From Eutrigla gurnardus (Eukaryota > Chordata > Actinopteri > Perciformes > Triglidae), in contig OY741266.1 in the NCBI GenBank assembly GCA_963514095.1, positions 9,142,297 to 9,206,296 of the forward strand: DNA of 64,000 bases, read 5' to 3'. Positions 10,601 to 20,490 of the stretch are shown piece by piece. The translations under genes and the position numbers were made by a program. The stretch's first letter is position 1. Each line of letters begins with the position of its first letter. The notes beneath the pieces were generated by a model. That model had not been told where the DNA came from and searched no databases. It saw only the letters and a program-made list of their open reading frames with translations.

Positions 10601-13600
10601 ATGTACTTAGCCTGTAAGCTTTTATTAAAATTCCCAGTAAAAAATACTAATAGCCCTGAATCTGAAAAGCATCATCACCTGAATGAGACCGACTACAAAA
10701 ACATGTGTAATCTGCTTCTTAGTGAATGGAGTTCTGGGCCAGTTTGTGTCTGAAGAGTGCGGGTATCGTGTCCTGTCCAGTCCCGGGGAGTTTGTCTTCT
10801 TCATCTCTTACGGTGCTCCGTGCGTCACTGGTGGAGTAAGTTATTTCAAGCAGCTACAAGGAGCATTGATTTTTGGCACACCATGTGGACAAAAGCAGTA
10901 GTGTTTCCTGTGAGCACCTCTGCCTCGTATCGGTAAGATCCTGATGAGGCCAGTGCAAGCATTTGTTTTGGAAGTGGGTGAAAGAAAGATGCAGCTTATT
11001 CATAATGGATTTACTTTCTTCAGTGGTCTCGGTAGCCTCTCAGACCGCTCTCGATTGCCTGGCGCATTTTGTTCATCATGCTCATAATTGCTGATTGCCA
11101 AATGCAGCAATTAAATTCTCAGATGCGGAATCAGGATTAAATTGTGTCATAACCAGTAAGCAACTCTTTGTAGTCATTTTAACTTTAATGGATTATCTTG
11201 AGGGGCTGCTGGCTTTTACCAATGATAGTTTTATGTGATGCTTTTTTTCAGGATGATTTTAATCTCCAGCTTATGTTGGATGATCAGACGTACGTCCTCT
11301 CCTGTCCAGGCAGTCCTCAGTTTCCCTACGTCCCCGTTCCTGGTCAGTCTCCCTATATCCCAGATCCTGTCAGCCATGCACCCACCTCTCCTCCTCCCCC
11401 TCCTCAACCTCCAATCCAGGAGCAGATTGCTCAGTTTCCTGACACCCCCCACTACCACTATCCTGGAGTCCAGTACCCCCTGCTTCCGCAGGTCTACCCT
11501 CCTGGCCGACAACCTGTCCACCCCCCTCGACCCACTCCTGGCAGTCCTCCTGGGCACCACCAGCAGCAGCAGTCCTACCACACGGTGCCTGGCAAGAATC
11601 CCTATTCTCACAATCCCATCTACCCCTTTGGCCAGTTTGACGCCCATAATCACATTTGCTTCCCATGGTCCACATCCCAGCTCTCTGCCAGCTGCCCCCC
11701 TTACACTGACACCATGTGCAGCTACTACCCTTATCCCTATTATCCCTATTACTATCCTCACTGCTTCCCACCTTACCCCCCTGTGCCCCAGTATCCAGTG
11801 ACTCAACCACCAGTCACCACCACTACAACTCCCACCACCACAAGTTCTACAGCATCTCCCACAGCTGGACCCATTCCACAGACCCGTCTCCAGTGTGTTA
11901 CGGGGGGGGTGGTTGTCTTCCTGCCTTTTGCTCAACCATACTCCATCCAGGTCAGAGGTCAGTGTTTGTGTACATAACGGCTCTCTGTGTCAAACACAAC
12001 TCAAATATCCATCTTCAACAGAAAAAATCTCTTCCCAGGCCTAATGTAAATATTTCTTTATCCATGCTAGCTGTATGGCTCTAGCGAAGGCACTGTTGAG
12101 TCTCTCTATTAGTCCACCATTTTGGTCTAGACTAAAATATCTTAACTGTTCAGTGGATTCAGAAGATTAATCCTAATGCTGTCTTTAAATGTGAAGCAAT
12201 TCAAAGTCATTGCAAAGACACAAATTTGTGCCGGGCGGTGTGAATTAGTCATTTAAAAACTTCAACTCTTGCACACTGTCTCTTAAGGCTATCAGCCTTA
12301 AGATTCTCCTCCTGTCAAGACGTCAGTGACGACCTCTGACGTCTTGACATTACTGAATCAGTATGGAGGGAAAAAAATATTGTATCCGTCTTTGGTTACC
12401 CAGAACTCTACTGTAGAGCTTGGTGAAAATCACAGAGCACCTCTGGATGGTTACATGAACCCATATCAAAAGGACTTCCACAACGTATACAAAGCAGCAA
12501 TAGTGGTTATTTCAGCCACAACTGATGAAACGTTGATGGTGTCTGGAGGTAAGTCACCCCTCCCCTCTGCCACGTCTAGTGCAGGTGACGCAAATAAACA
12601 CAAGTGTGCCCTGGTGGGGTTTTCTCGTCCCCCAGCAGATTTCCCATCTATCTTGTGAAATATCTCTATCATCAACATTTAGTGTAGACATCAGGTTTCC
12701 ATCATGATATATCCTAATGACTTTGGTGATCCCCTGACTTGTCTTATAGGGCCACTTATAGGGACATTTCAATTAAATACTCCTAAAATTCATGACACCC
12801 ATCAGCCTCAGCTGTTCTTTGTGTTTCATGATGATCAGCAAATTCTAGCATGTTAACATACTTAACTATGACGTTAACATGGCAAACATTACATCTGCTT
12901 GAGCTCAGCATATTGGCATTGTCACAGTAAGCATGTTCTTAGCATTTAGCACTAAGCACTGCAGTGTTAAAGAGCAGTCTTGTAGAGACAGGCACAGTAA
13001 GAATAAATGCAGTATGTGGAAATGTTATGCGTTTGTATTCTAATTTGGAGAAGAGATCTTCATGTAGAAACTAATTTTATGATTCTTCTGTGTGATTATT
13101 TACCTACAAACTCAGCCTAGAAGTTGTAATTATGATTATATTGACTATTCTATCCCAGATAAGAACCCACACTGGTATCCAAACTGGTAGCTTGCTCAGA
13201 GACTCCCATCAGTGTTCCTAGATTAGCTTTTACTTAAATGAACATATATTAATTGTGTTACAGATATCAAAGATCTAACATAATTTGTTTCTAACATCAG
13301 ACCAAAGGAACACATGGCTGGTCGTCTCCGGGCCTTTGTCAGAACTGTGTGGGTACATGCAGCAGATGGCCGTGGGCTCTGGGGTAATCTTTTACTCTCC
13401 TCTGCCTGCCTGCCACAGCCAGTTACTGGTGAGATTTTCCATAATGCCTCGTCACTGCATGCAAGTGTGTCATCATTTTCGTCAAAATTGCTTTGCTGTA
13501 ATCGTGTCCCTGTTTTTAAAGAAATAGTTTCTTTGATGTAGTTCAGTTAGCTGATGACAGGGGGAACTTGTTAGAACACTCATTAAAAAATAAGATTGTA

Positions 13601-16600
13601 TCTTTAAATTTGAAGTCACCATGAAATGGCATTGTGTGATCCCTTTTAAATCAGGACAAACGGTGACATAAACGTTGGTATTTGAGATGCTCAGTTTCAC
13701 AGATGTTCTTGGCAACCATAAAGTTGCATGCTGTGTTCACACTAAGCAACAGAGCAAAAGGCTCAGCGTCGTTAACGCTCCAGTGTTGGTGTAATTTGGA
13801 TGTTAGAGATGGTGATTTTTGAATGTGCGGTTTGTGGTGGTGACTTTATGTTTATATAGTGCAGAAGGAGTGGAGCAAATACTTCTAAAAGCATCAATGC
13901 AGTCCAAAGAATCACAAAGTACAAAGTAATTTTGGTATTGCTGACGCTGGTGGTTTGTAGCACTTGTGTTGTCACTACAGCAATTTATGACACCAGTCCT
14001 GCTTGTATACAGAACGGGCAGTTTTACCCAGTCAGCAGCTCATATTTACGATCAATCCCATATGGACTGTATGCAGCATTTGCTCTGCATACATCCGTAT
14101 TGGGTGGAGACTTTTTCATGTTATGTAGATTCAAGCCAGCTGGTAAAAATAATTTTCCAGACTTCATACTGACTTTATTGATCTCTTTCTCCTTAGACTC
14201 CTACGACCCATTCCTTACTTCTGAAGTATTGGGACATTTCCATGGAGCAGTATAGAACTCTGGACCTGCAATGCCCGTATCAAACCATCTCTGAAACTCC
14301 TGCACCAGTTACCCCGCCGGTGTCCCCTACTCCAGCAGTGTTCCCTACTCCAGCAGTGTTCCCTACTCCAGCAGTGTTCCCGGCCGCACCGGTGTTCCCG
14401 ACCCCGCCGGTGTTCCCTACTCCAGCAGTGTTCCCGACCCCGCCGGTGTTCCCTACTCCAGCAGTGTTCCCGGCCGCGCCGGTGTTCCCTACTCCAGCAG
14501 TGTTCCCGACCCCGCCGGTGTTCCCGGCCGCGCCGGTGTTCCCTACTCCACACAGCCCCACCAAGGACAAGTACAGCTTTCCTGATGTCCCAAAGCCTAA
14601 AGTCTTCTGCTCCTCCCGTCAGATGATTGTGGAGCTCCCCTCTGGTCCTGTCGCTGGAGTAGTTGTTCAAGGTGTGTGGGTGGGGGTGTTCCAGTGCTGG
14701 TTGTCATCGGTGCTGCATGAATTGAATTTTAGGATGGGGGGGGCAGGCAGGCTTGGTTTTGACTCGGCTGCATTTAAACTCTGTGCCTTGCTATACTGAG
14801 AGCTATGATTGAGCCACTTTAGGTTTACACAAACTAACTTATTGTATGTTTCCACATGTTTTTTTACAGACACCAAAGGGAACCAGATGAATGTCCAGAA
14901 TGCCCCAAAGCACTGTGGGTATTCTGCAAGAAAAGGCAAAGATGGCAAAATAAGTTTGAGTCTCAAGTTGGACTCAGGCTGTCACATGAGTTTGCAGGCA
15001 AGTATTGAATTAGATTTCACACTGAGCACATGACCTTTTGTGTAATTAACCGTTTGCTGTTCCCATTAACTGTTGTACAAACAATTTTCTCTAAAAGGGT
15101 AAAATGTACATCATCACTGTCGTCTACATGACAGTAAATGGGATACGGGAGGCTCAGATTTCCTGTCCACTTGTCGTCCCAGGGTCTGGACGAGGTAAAT
15201 GGATTGTATGTTTACGTCTCAGAAGGGCTATTCAATTTTGCCAAAGGGCCTTTTCTCCCAGCCATTCAGGGTTATTTTAACTGATGCTGCTGACATTTGT
15301 CGTGGTGTCCCTCAGAGTGCAACCTTCCCGGTGAACAGCGTCTCCCCTGCGGACTTGGCTCTGTGTCCCAGCCACAGTGCCTCTCCATGGGATGCTGTTT
15401 CAGCCAGCACCCCCCTGCCTGCTACTACCCCATGGATGGTGAGCTAAAGTTTGCGTCCCCACTGGTATTATCACGCCACTTAGCTGAGTACAGTGGCACT
15501 GTTTTGGATACTGAAATATAAGCTGTTGGATGTGTGAAGAAGTATATTCAGGGCCAGCATAGCGTGAGTCAGTGGCAGTGCTGGCAGTGACGCAGGATTA
15601 GAAAAGGGTATAAGATACCTTGGGTCTCATTATCAATTACCTCCTGAGATTTCTGACCTTTTTGTTTCATCTGACCTTTACATAACTGCGTGCATGTTTG
15701 TATCCTCCTCCAGAGTGCACTATTGACCGCCACTTTGTCTTCTCCGTGCTGGCCTCCCTCACGGAGCCCCCTCTTTCCCCTGCCATGCTTGTTGCTGCTG
15801 GTAACTCCACCTGCAAACCTCAGAGAGTGACTTCCCACTATGCATTGTTCAAGATCCCGATGGATGGCTGTGGGACACGGAGAGTAGTAAGCTTTAATGA
15901 ATTAAAACTTTATCCAAATGATTGCAAAGTAATCGCTGCTAGTCTGGACTGTTGCGTTGTTGATTTAAAGGCCTTGTCTGCTGAGGAGGATTTGCTAGTG
16001 ACCACATACTTAATTGCATGTCCGATTCTGCCCTGCCAGATGATGGGGAAAACGGTGATCTACATGGTGGAGATCGTCAACCAGGTTCAGGCAGTCAGCC
16101 TCAACTATGGCACCATCACAAGGGATTCCCCCGTCAGGTCAGAGCATGTTGCTTTTTATTAACAGAGTACAAGTTACCTGTTCAGAGTAGGTTAAGGGCT
16201 TCATTCTGACCAAACACTAAATAAGGGTTTATAACTGATTAGTTAATTTATTGTTGGCTTAATAAAGCTAAAGTTAGATTAGTTAAACCTGCAATGCAAT
16301 CCTTTTTTTTTGGCAACTTCAGGAAAGCGAAAACAAGTTATGAGCATATTGACATATCATCATCTTTTCAGTTTATGCAGCAAACTTGTTGGAATGCATT
16401 TGCTTTTTGCACATCAGGCAGTTCTGGAGAAACGTTTGGAGTCGTGTTTGTGTCCACCTGATGCTAGGGCTGCTCAATTAATCAAATTTTTATTTCGATT
16501 ACGATTAAGGCTTCCACTGATTATGACCACAAGATAATTGTAATAAATGCGTTCCGTTTCGCAATGATGCTCTCGTTTTGTCATGTTATATATCCAGAGC

Positions 16601-19600
16601 ATCCCTTTCCTTTTACATCTGTGCACTTTCGCCCCTCCCTTAAAGCCCGAACTCACTCTCAGCCAGGCTGTGGCATACATGTTTAGTTCCGCTTGAGCCA
16701 CGATGACTTAAGACTCGTAGTGTGAGCGGTACCAGAGCAGGACCGGACCGGTACTTTTATAATACAAAATGCCGCTGTGTGTCTCCGTCCAAAATCCGCT
16801 CCGCTCGTGCTCACATGCGCTGATGCAGACCGAGTGTTTACTGACCAGTCCATCTGCACATATTTGTAGTAAAGTTTCAGTCATGTTCTCTGTGTTCTGC
16901 TCTATTGTGATGACTTTGAGACCGCGCTCCTTGAAAACATCACGCCATGCGTGTGTCGTATAACAACGTGATGACGTATGTACAACAGGCAATCGGGTCA
17001 AGGCCCGTTTGGGCTGGAGCAGTGTGAGTGCAAACCGGCTTGGGACCCCCCGTGGGGGGGCAATCGTACCGAGGCAGGGTACAGATCGACTGGCCCTGGT
17101 GTGAGCGCGCCCTGAGAGAGCCTTGGGTCAACAAGAAAGCTAAAAACAAATCTGCTGTTTGGAATCGCTTCGGTGTCATGGAGTCCGACGTGGAACAACA
17201 ACAAATACTGTGCAAGACTAGTTACACGGTGGTGTCTGCACCACAAGGCAATACGACCAATTTGTTTAATCATCTCAAAAGTCTATGACCAAACAATACA
17301 GCAACAAAAAACAGAAAAGTTTTTCAGTTGTATTATATTTAAATTTAAAGGAAACCCACTGTTAAAAAGATGTTTTTTTTTAAAAGTTCAATACATGCAT
17401 GTTTCTAAAAATCAATGAGTAATCATGTTTAATAATCGTGATCTCAATATTGACCAAAATAATCGTGATAATGATTTTTGCCATAATCGAGCAGCCTACC
17501 TGAATTCTGCCAACTCTGTTTTAGTCACTGCCAACTCCCGGGGGAAACATCTGGTTCTTTGAGTGATGGTTTGATTCCAGCTCGGGGACTTGTCAGTATT
17601 TATTAGTTTCATGATAAAGGGTCAAATAAAGCCAAAAATAAATGAATCAATCAAAACAAAAGCATGCTTTCTATTCCCATTCTCAGGCTGTTTGTGGAGT
17701 GCAGGTTTCTGCCAGACACGGTTCTGAGTGTGAGCTACTTGGTTAAAACTCCCAGCCTGGGACCTCAAGTTCAGACCCAGGGGATGTTTGGAGTCCAGCT
17801 CAGGATTGCCAAAGGTAGATGGTCTTCATTTCAATACTAACTTGAGGGTGTCCCTGACTAAGGATTTACTTAGTTGTATCTGTTTGGTCAAGTCTATAAT
17901 CCCATAATCGACTAATATTTCTCATTGTGTTTAAGCTTTACATAGGAAAATGGTAGCTGTTGTTTCAGAATAATGGACAGAACTGTGTGTGTAGTTTGCA
18001 ACGTTGTTCATAACGAAACAACAGGAAACGAAGGAGCATTCAATAAGAGAGGGATATGCAAGAGGTAAATGTATTGGGCCACATTTTAGAGAATAATTAA
18101 TAAATATAAATATAAGATATCTAGCGCTCTGATAGTGCCGAGTGCCCCGATTACTCAATGTAGGCCAAATGCTTTGATTTTGAAAAAGGCATTTTGTTGT
18201 TGTGAATGATGAATGATTCTTTGTTACATTACCACATTTTCCTGTCACTAAAAGATTCACCTCTGAGATTCGCACCTCAGATTGAATAGTTGACTATTCA
18301 GGCTCACCTTTCTAACTGCTTTGCTGAGTTAACTTGATGATCAAATTATTATCAGCTCAACTATCTTTTAAGTGGGTGTAATGTGGTCCAAGAAATGACC
18401 ACCTCCTCTCATCCCAGACGCCGAGTACAGCAGCTACTACGCTCAGTACCACCAGCCCATGCAGATGCTGGTGAATAAACCCCTCTACCTGGAAGTGCGG
18501 CTGCTCAATGCTCCGGATGACAGCTTGGTGCTGTTGGTGAACTTCTGTGTGGCCTACCCCCGCTCTGGAACGGCCGTGTGGCCGCTGCTTTACAACGGGT
18601 ACGTCGAAACATCTCCTCTATGAAGAGACGGTCAGCAAAAAAATATTGCTACTAAGGAAGGAACAAAAACATTCACTGCACATAAATATGACATTTTTAA
18701 AGTGTTTTTCACTGTGAGGATATAACAGTGGAGATGAAGGGAAGTACACATATGTCCTATCATCTAATTGGCTAACCAATTGAATGTGACTCCCTAGATG
18801 TCCAAACCACTTGGACCCAGGCATGCAGCAAGCTGTGCTCTCTGATCCTCCACCACCATTTCCTCAGGCTCAGACCCGCCGCTTCACCATCAACACTTTC
18901 CAGTTCCTTCCTGATGGTGAGCTGAAGGACCCGGACGAGGAGGTAAGGATGAGCAGAGACCCAGTTCTGTTTTGACAGTTCTGTCACTAACGATGGCGGG
19001 ATATTATGTACATCTAACTGTATTAATTGTGTTCTTGTATTAATGATATCTCTAATAGTACTATTAATTTCCCTCCAGTGTTCAAACTCTGAAGTAGAAG
19101 TCCCGTTGAAGTGTTGGGACATTGCTCTTTAGTTTGACATTTTGGGAAATTAGCTTATTGGCTTTCTTGCCAGTATATGGATGAGAGGATTGGTATCACT
19201 TTGAAATTTGAGGGCGACATGAAGCTACAGCAATGAGACTGGAAACATGGTGGAACGGCTCATCTGGCTTCGTCCACATGTAAGAAGTCTGCCTACCAAC
19301 AACTACTGAAAAAATAACGAGTTGTGGATTTGCAGGGGGGTTATATAGTGCTGGTAGGGGGATATTTGTTAACTATGGACAGACCCAGACTGTTCCCCAT
19401 TTTCATGCTTAGCGACACTATTCAGCCGTTGGCCATAGCTGTATATTTAATGGAGAAATATGAGAGTGGTATCAATCTTCTCTTCTAACTTCTGGCAAGA
19501 AAACAAAAAAGGCATGTTTCCCAAATCGTGTCTCTATTGCTTAAAGCATATAGTTTTAATGTGTTGTAGCGAGGGGCGGAAAAAATTAAAACGTGCAGCT

Positions 19601-20082
19601 GTCTGCCTGGAGTGCCTGTGAATTCCCCCTGGGAATCAATGAAGTCTTATCTTAGAGTGGCTGTTGGCATTGGACCTTTTTTTTCTTTTTGTTTATAAAA
19701 AAAAAAAAAAAAAAAAAACGTGACTGTTTAGTAAAAGTATATGGCTTTTCATTCAGCGCTAATTCACTAAGGTTTTCCTTTTACTTGGCATGGGCATATA
19801 GTCCACAGAAAAATCCAAACCATTGACAGTTGTATCTCAGAATCTCTAAAGTCAGCATTCATTACGAGGACATGTGGAGAGGCCATTTTGTAAACTGCAG
19901 ATTGTGACCAAATCTCATTTGGCAGCAGCTGTCTGTCACAGTACGCTGCACAGTCTCCAGACTGGACGTGGCATCAATTCCTGCTCTACTTCTGCACTTC
20001 CTCTCAGATCTACTTCATGTGTTCAACTGAAATCTGCTCCCCACGTGACGGGCCATGTGTCGAGGGCTGCTTTGGCCAGTGA
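7191..20082 (+). CDS. Zona pellucida egg-coat protein (ZP1/ZP4/ZPB-like, trefoil plus ZP module), 17 exons
   Basis: Coding exons: 7191-7611, 7961-8113, 9621-9776, 10723-10835, 11252-11950, 12320-12548, 13301-13428, 14197-14671, 14870-14997, 15098-15194, 15316-15438, 15714-15886, 16040-16137, 17687-17814, 18418-18598, 18798-18942 and 20008-20082. All phases match, giving 3,522 nt (1,173 aa). Order of parts: signal peptide, charged N-terminal region, ZP-N-like modules with Pro-rich linkers, trefoil, ZP-N/ZP-C module, stop. ZP proteins polymerise into the egg coat; in fish they are made in ovary or liver. Trefoil next to ZP points to the ZP1/ZP4/ZPB class, while the extra N-terminal ZP-N repeats recall ZP2/ZPAX-type arrays, so I give no symbol. 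The start is the ATG directly before the hydrophobic leader. No furin site or transmembrane tail follows the final cysteines. Confidence 0.87.
8530..8882 (+). repeat. SINE-like interspersed repeat in ZP intron 2
   Basis: It starts with a degenerate tRNA-like head (GTGGGTAGCACTGTTGCCTC ... GGGTTCC). It continues with the block GTTTGCATGTTCTCCCCGTG and CCCACAGTCCAAAGACATG, and ends GGATAAGCGGTAGAAAATGG with ATGG units. I recognise this as an abundant teleost repeat. It is noncoding here. Confidence 0.8.
9621..11310 (+). CDS. ZP gene exons 3-5 (start): first clear ZP-N-like module
   Basis: Exon 3 gives FCSPYGMTVQIPGWEQD. Exon 4 gives the SEECGYRV block, then ISYGAPCVT. Exon 5 begins LQLMLDDQTYVLSCPG. 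Together these make a Cys-paired ZP-N-like fold (C...CGY...C...C). An additional upstream segment, VQCDQSVMTFTASGEVF (exon 2) with LKLSCP (exon 3), may be another partial module. Confidence 0.68.
11310..11890 (+). CDS. Pro/Tyr/Gln-rich linker in ZP gene exon 5
   Basis: About 190 residues are dominated by Pro, Tyr, His, Gln, Ser and Thr. They include a Tyr-Pro run (YYPYPYYPYYYPHCFPPYPP) and a Thr-rich stretch suited to O-glycosylation. Low-complexity Pro/Gln-rich regions are typical of fish choriogenins and VE proteins, where they are thought to serve transglutaminase cross-linking (family knowledge). The 234-residue minus-strand frame over this segment is a shadow. Confidence 0.8.
11891..14280 (+). 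CDS. ZP gene exons 5-8: second ZP-N-like module with an inserted exon
   Basis: LQCVTGGVVVFLPFAQPY closes exon 5. Exon 6 (12320-12548, 229 nt) then adds about 76 residues I do not recognise (one NST glycosylation sequon). Exon 7 (128 nt) carries the ELCGYMQQ block and PACHSQLL, and exon 8 starts with YRTLDLQCPY. The C/CGY/C/C order matches the other modules, so exon 6 looks like an insertion between the first and second parts of the fold. Confidence 0.6.
12840..12990. repeat. Dispersed repeat rich in 'GCATGTTAGCAT/TAACAT' motifs, copy 1
   Basis: Blocks such as TAGCATGTTAACAT, GGCAAACATTAC, CAGCATATTGGCATTGTCAC and TAGCATTTAGCACTAAGCAC follow the same order as a segment at 41680-41830. It is an old repeat of unknown class inside ZP intron 6. 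Confidence 0.55.
14326..14541 (+). repeat. Coding minisatellite: twelve 18-bp units encoding PxxxVF hexapeptides
   Basis: It lies within ZP exon 8. Twelve consecutive 18-bp units encode PTPAVF, PTPPVF or PAAPVF with no frame loss, followed by a degenerate PTPHSP unit. Three nucleotide variants alternate (one AT-richer unit and two GC-rich), which suggests expansion by slippage or unequal exchange. It forms the linker between the second and third ZP-N-like modules. Confidence 0.95.
14560..15194 (+). CDS. ZP gene exons 8-10: third ZP-N-like module
   Basis: Exon 8 ends VFCSSRQMIVELPSGPVAG. Exon 9 (128 nt) encodes QMNVQNAPKHCGYSARK and SGCHMSLQ. Exon 10 encodes MYIITVVYM and IREAQISCP. The exon layout parallels that of the second module: the CGY exon is 128 nt in both, with phase 1 at its start and phase 0 at its end. 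Exon 9 ends at a GC donor (CAG|GCAAGT). Confidence 0.7.
15316..15720 (+). CDS. ZP gene exon 11: trefoil (P-type) domain
   Basis: The exon encodes ECNLPGEQRLPCG, then QCLSMGCCFSQHPPACYYP. Its six cysteines, including the GCC-F signature and a final C-YY-P, are the P-domain pattern found before the ZP module in ZP1/ZP4/ZPB proteins. The flanking introns are both phase 1, as expected of a shuffled module. Confidence 0.88.
15714..20082 (+). CDS. ZP gene exons 12-17: C-terminal ZP module (ZP-N plus ZP-C)
   Basis: Recognisable blocks in order are ECTIDRHFVFSV, TCKPQRVT, YALFKIPMDGCGTRR, VIYMVEIVNQV, LFVECRF, LYLEVRLL and FCVAYP. Next come CPNHLDP, RFTINTFQFLPDG, IYFMCSTEICSP and finally CVEGCFG before TGA at 20080-20082. 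This is the polymerisation module of ZP proteins. The protein stops directly after the last ZP-C cysteines, so it lacks the usual consensus furin site, external hydrophobic patch and membrane anchor. Confidence 0.88.
16465..17498 (+). mobile_element. hAT-type DNA transposon relic in ZP intron 13
   Basis: The ends are imperfect inverted repeats: TAGGGCTGCTCAATTAATC at the left and the reverse complement of a right end reading AATCGAGCAGCCTA. The flanks CCTGATGC and CCTGAATT could be a decayed 8-bp target duplication. Inside, a frame at 17130-17287 reads SAVWNRFGV, VEQQQILCK and NTTNLFNHLK, a degenerate BED-type zinc finger like those of hAT/ZBED transposases; the second metal-binding Cys is Ser. 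The rest of the transposase is absent, so it is non-autonomous. Confidence 0.75.
19138..19526. mobile_element. Fold-back (long inverted repeat) element in the last ZP coding intron
   Basis: The left arm has in order TTTGGGAAAT, GGCTTTCTTGCCAG, GATTGGTATCACT, a CTACAGC block, GGAACGGCTC and GGCTTCGTCCA. The right arm shows the same blocks in reverse complement, ending TTTCCCAAA. Arms are about 160-190 bp, diverged, with a short loop. This is a common teleost MITE-like repeat. A truncated relative occurs at about 21022-21115. Confidence 0.75.
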
Positions 20083-20490
20083 CGGTGAGGAAAATGAGCA
20101 CTCTGTCCACAAACGCCCACCACGCCCTTACAACCTCTGGACGGTCGCATGAAAACCCCCATGAATGAGCCCCATTGCAACACTCCTCACTGAAAACCGC
20201 CTGGGAGGCGGCAGCAGTATGACAGCAGGGCAATGACTTAATAATGAGGAGGGGGGTTGTGAATTATTTATTAAGACTGATCCATTTCCTTATTTTCAGT
20301 TACGACATGGAAGATGCTTGAAGTTGGTTGAGATGGCGATGATCTGGTAAGCAGTACTCGTGTGTTGAGCTCATGTAAAAGTACACAGTAACTCTTCCAT
20401 GCTGAACACATCTCCTCTCTTCTTCCCCTTTTCAGGCTTCAGACATCACTTGTTGAACCGCCAATAAAAGCTCTTGAAGGACACTGAGTG
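20083..20490 (+). other. Probable 3' UTR exons and poly(A) signal of the ZP gene
   Basis: Two nucleotides after the stop there is a donor (CG|GTGAGG at 20085). A small exon follows at 20300-20346 (ag before, GTAAGC after), and then an acceptor at 20435 with AATAAA at 20463-20468. If used, the stop lies about 50 nt from the last exon junction, near the usual limit for escaping nonsense-mediated decay. Confidence 0.5.

Noticed and set aside
11231..11935. Long minus-strand open frame (234 codons) over ZP exon 5
   Set aside because: It is a shadow of the Pro/Tyr-rich plus-strand exon. No domain, start context or splice support.
14215..14670. Minus-strand frames of HRRGRE-like and AGVGNTGG-like repeats
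   Set aside because: They are reverse readings of the 18-bp coding minisatellite in ZP exon 8.
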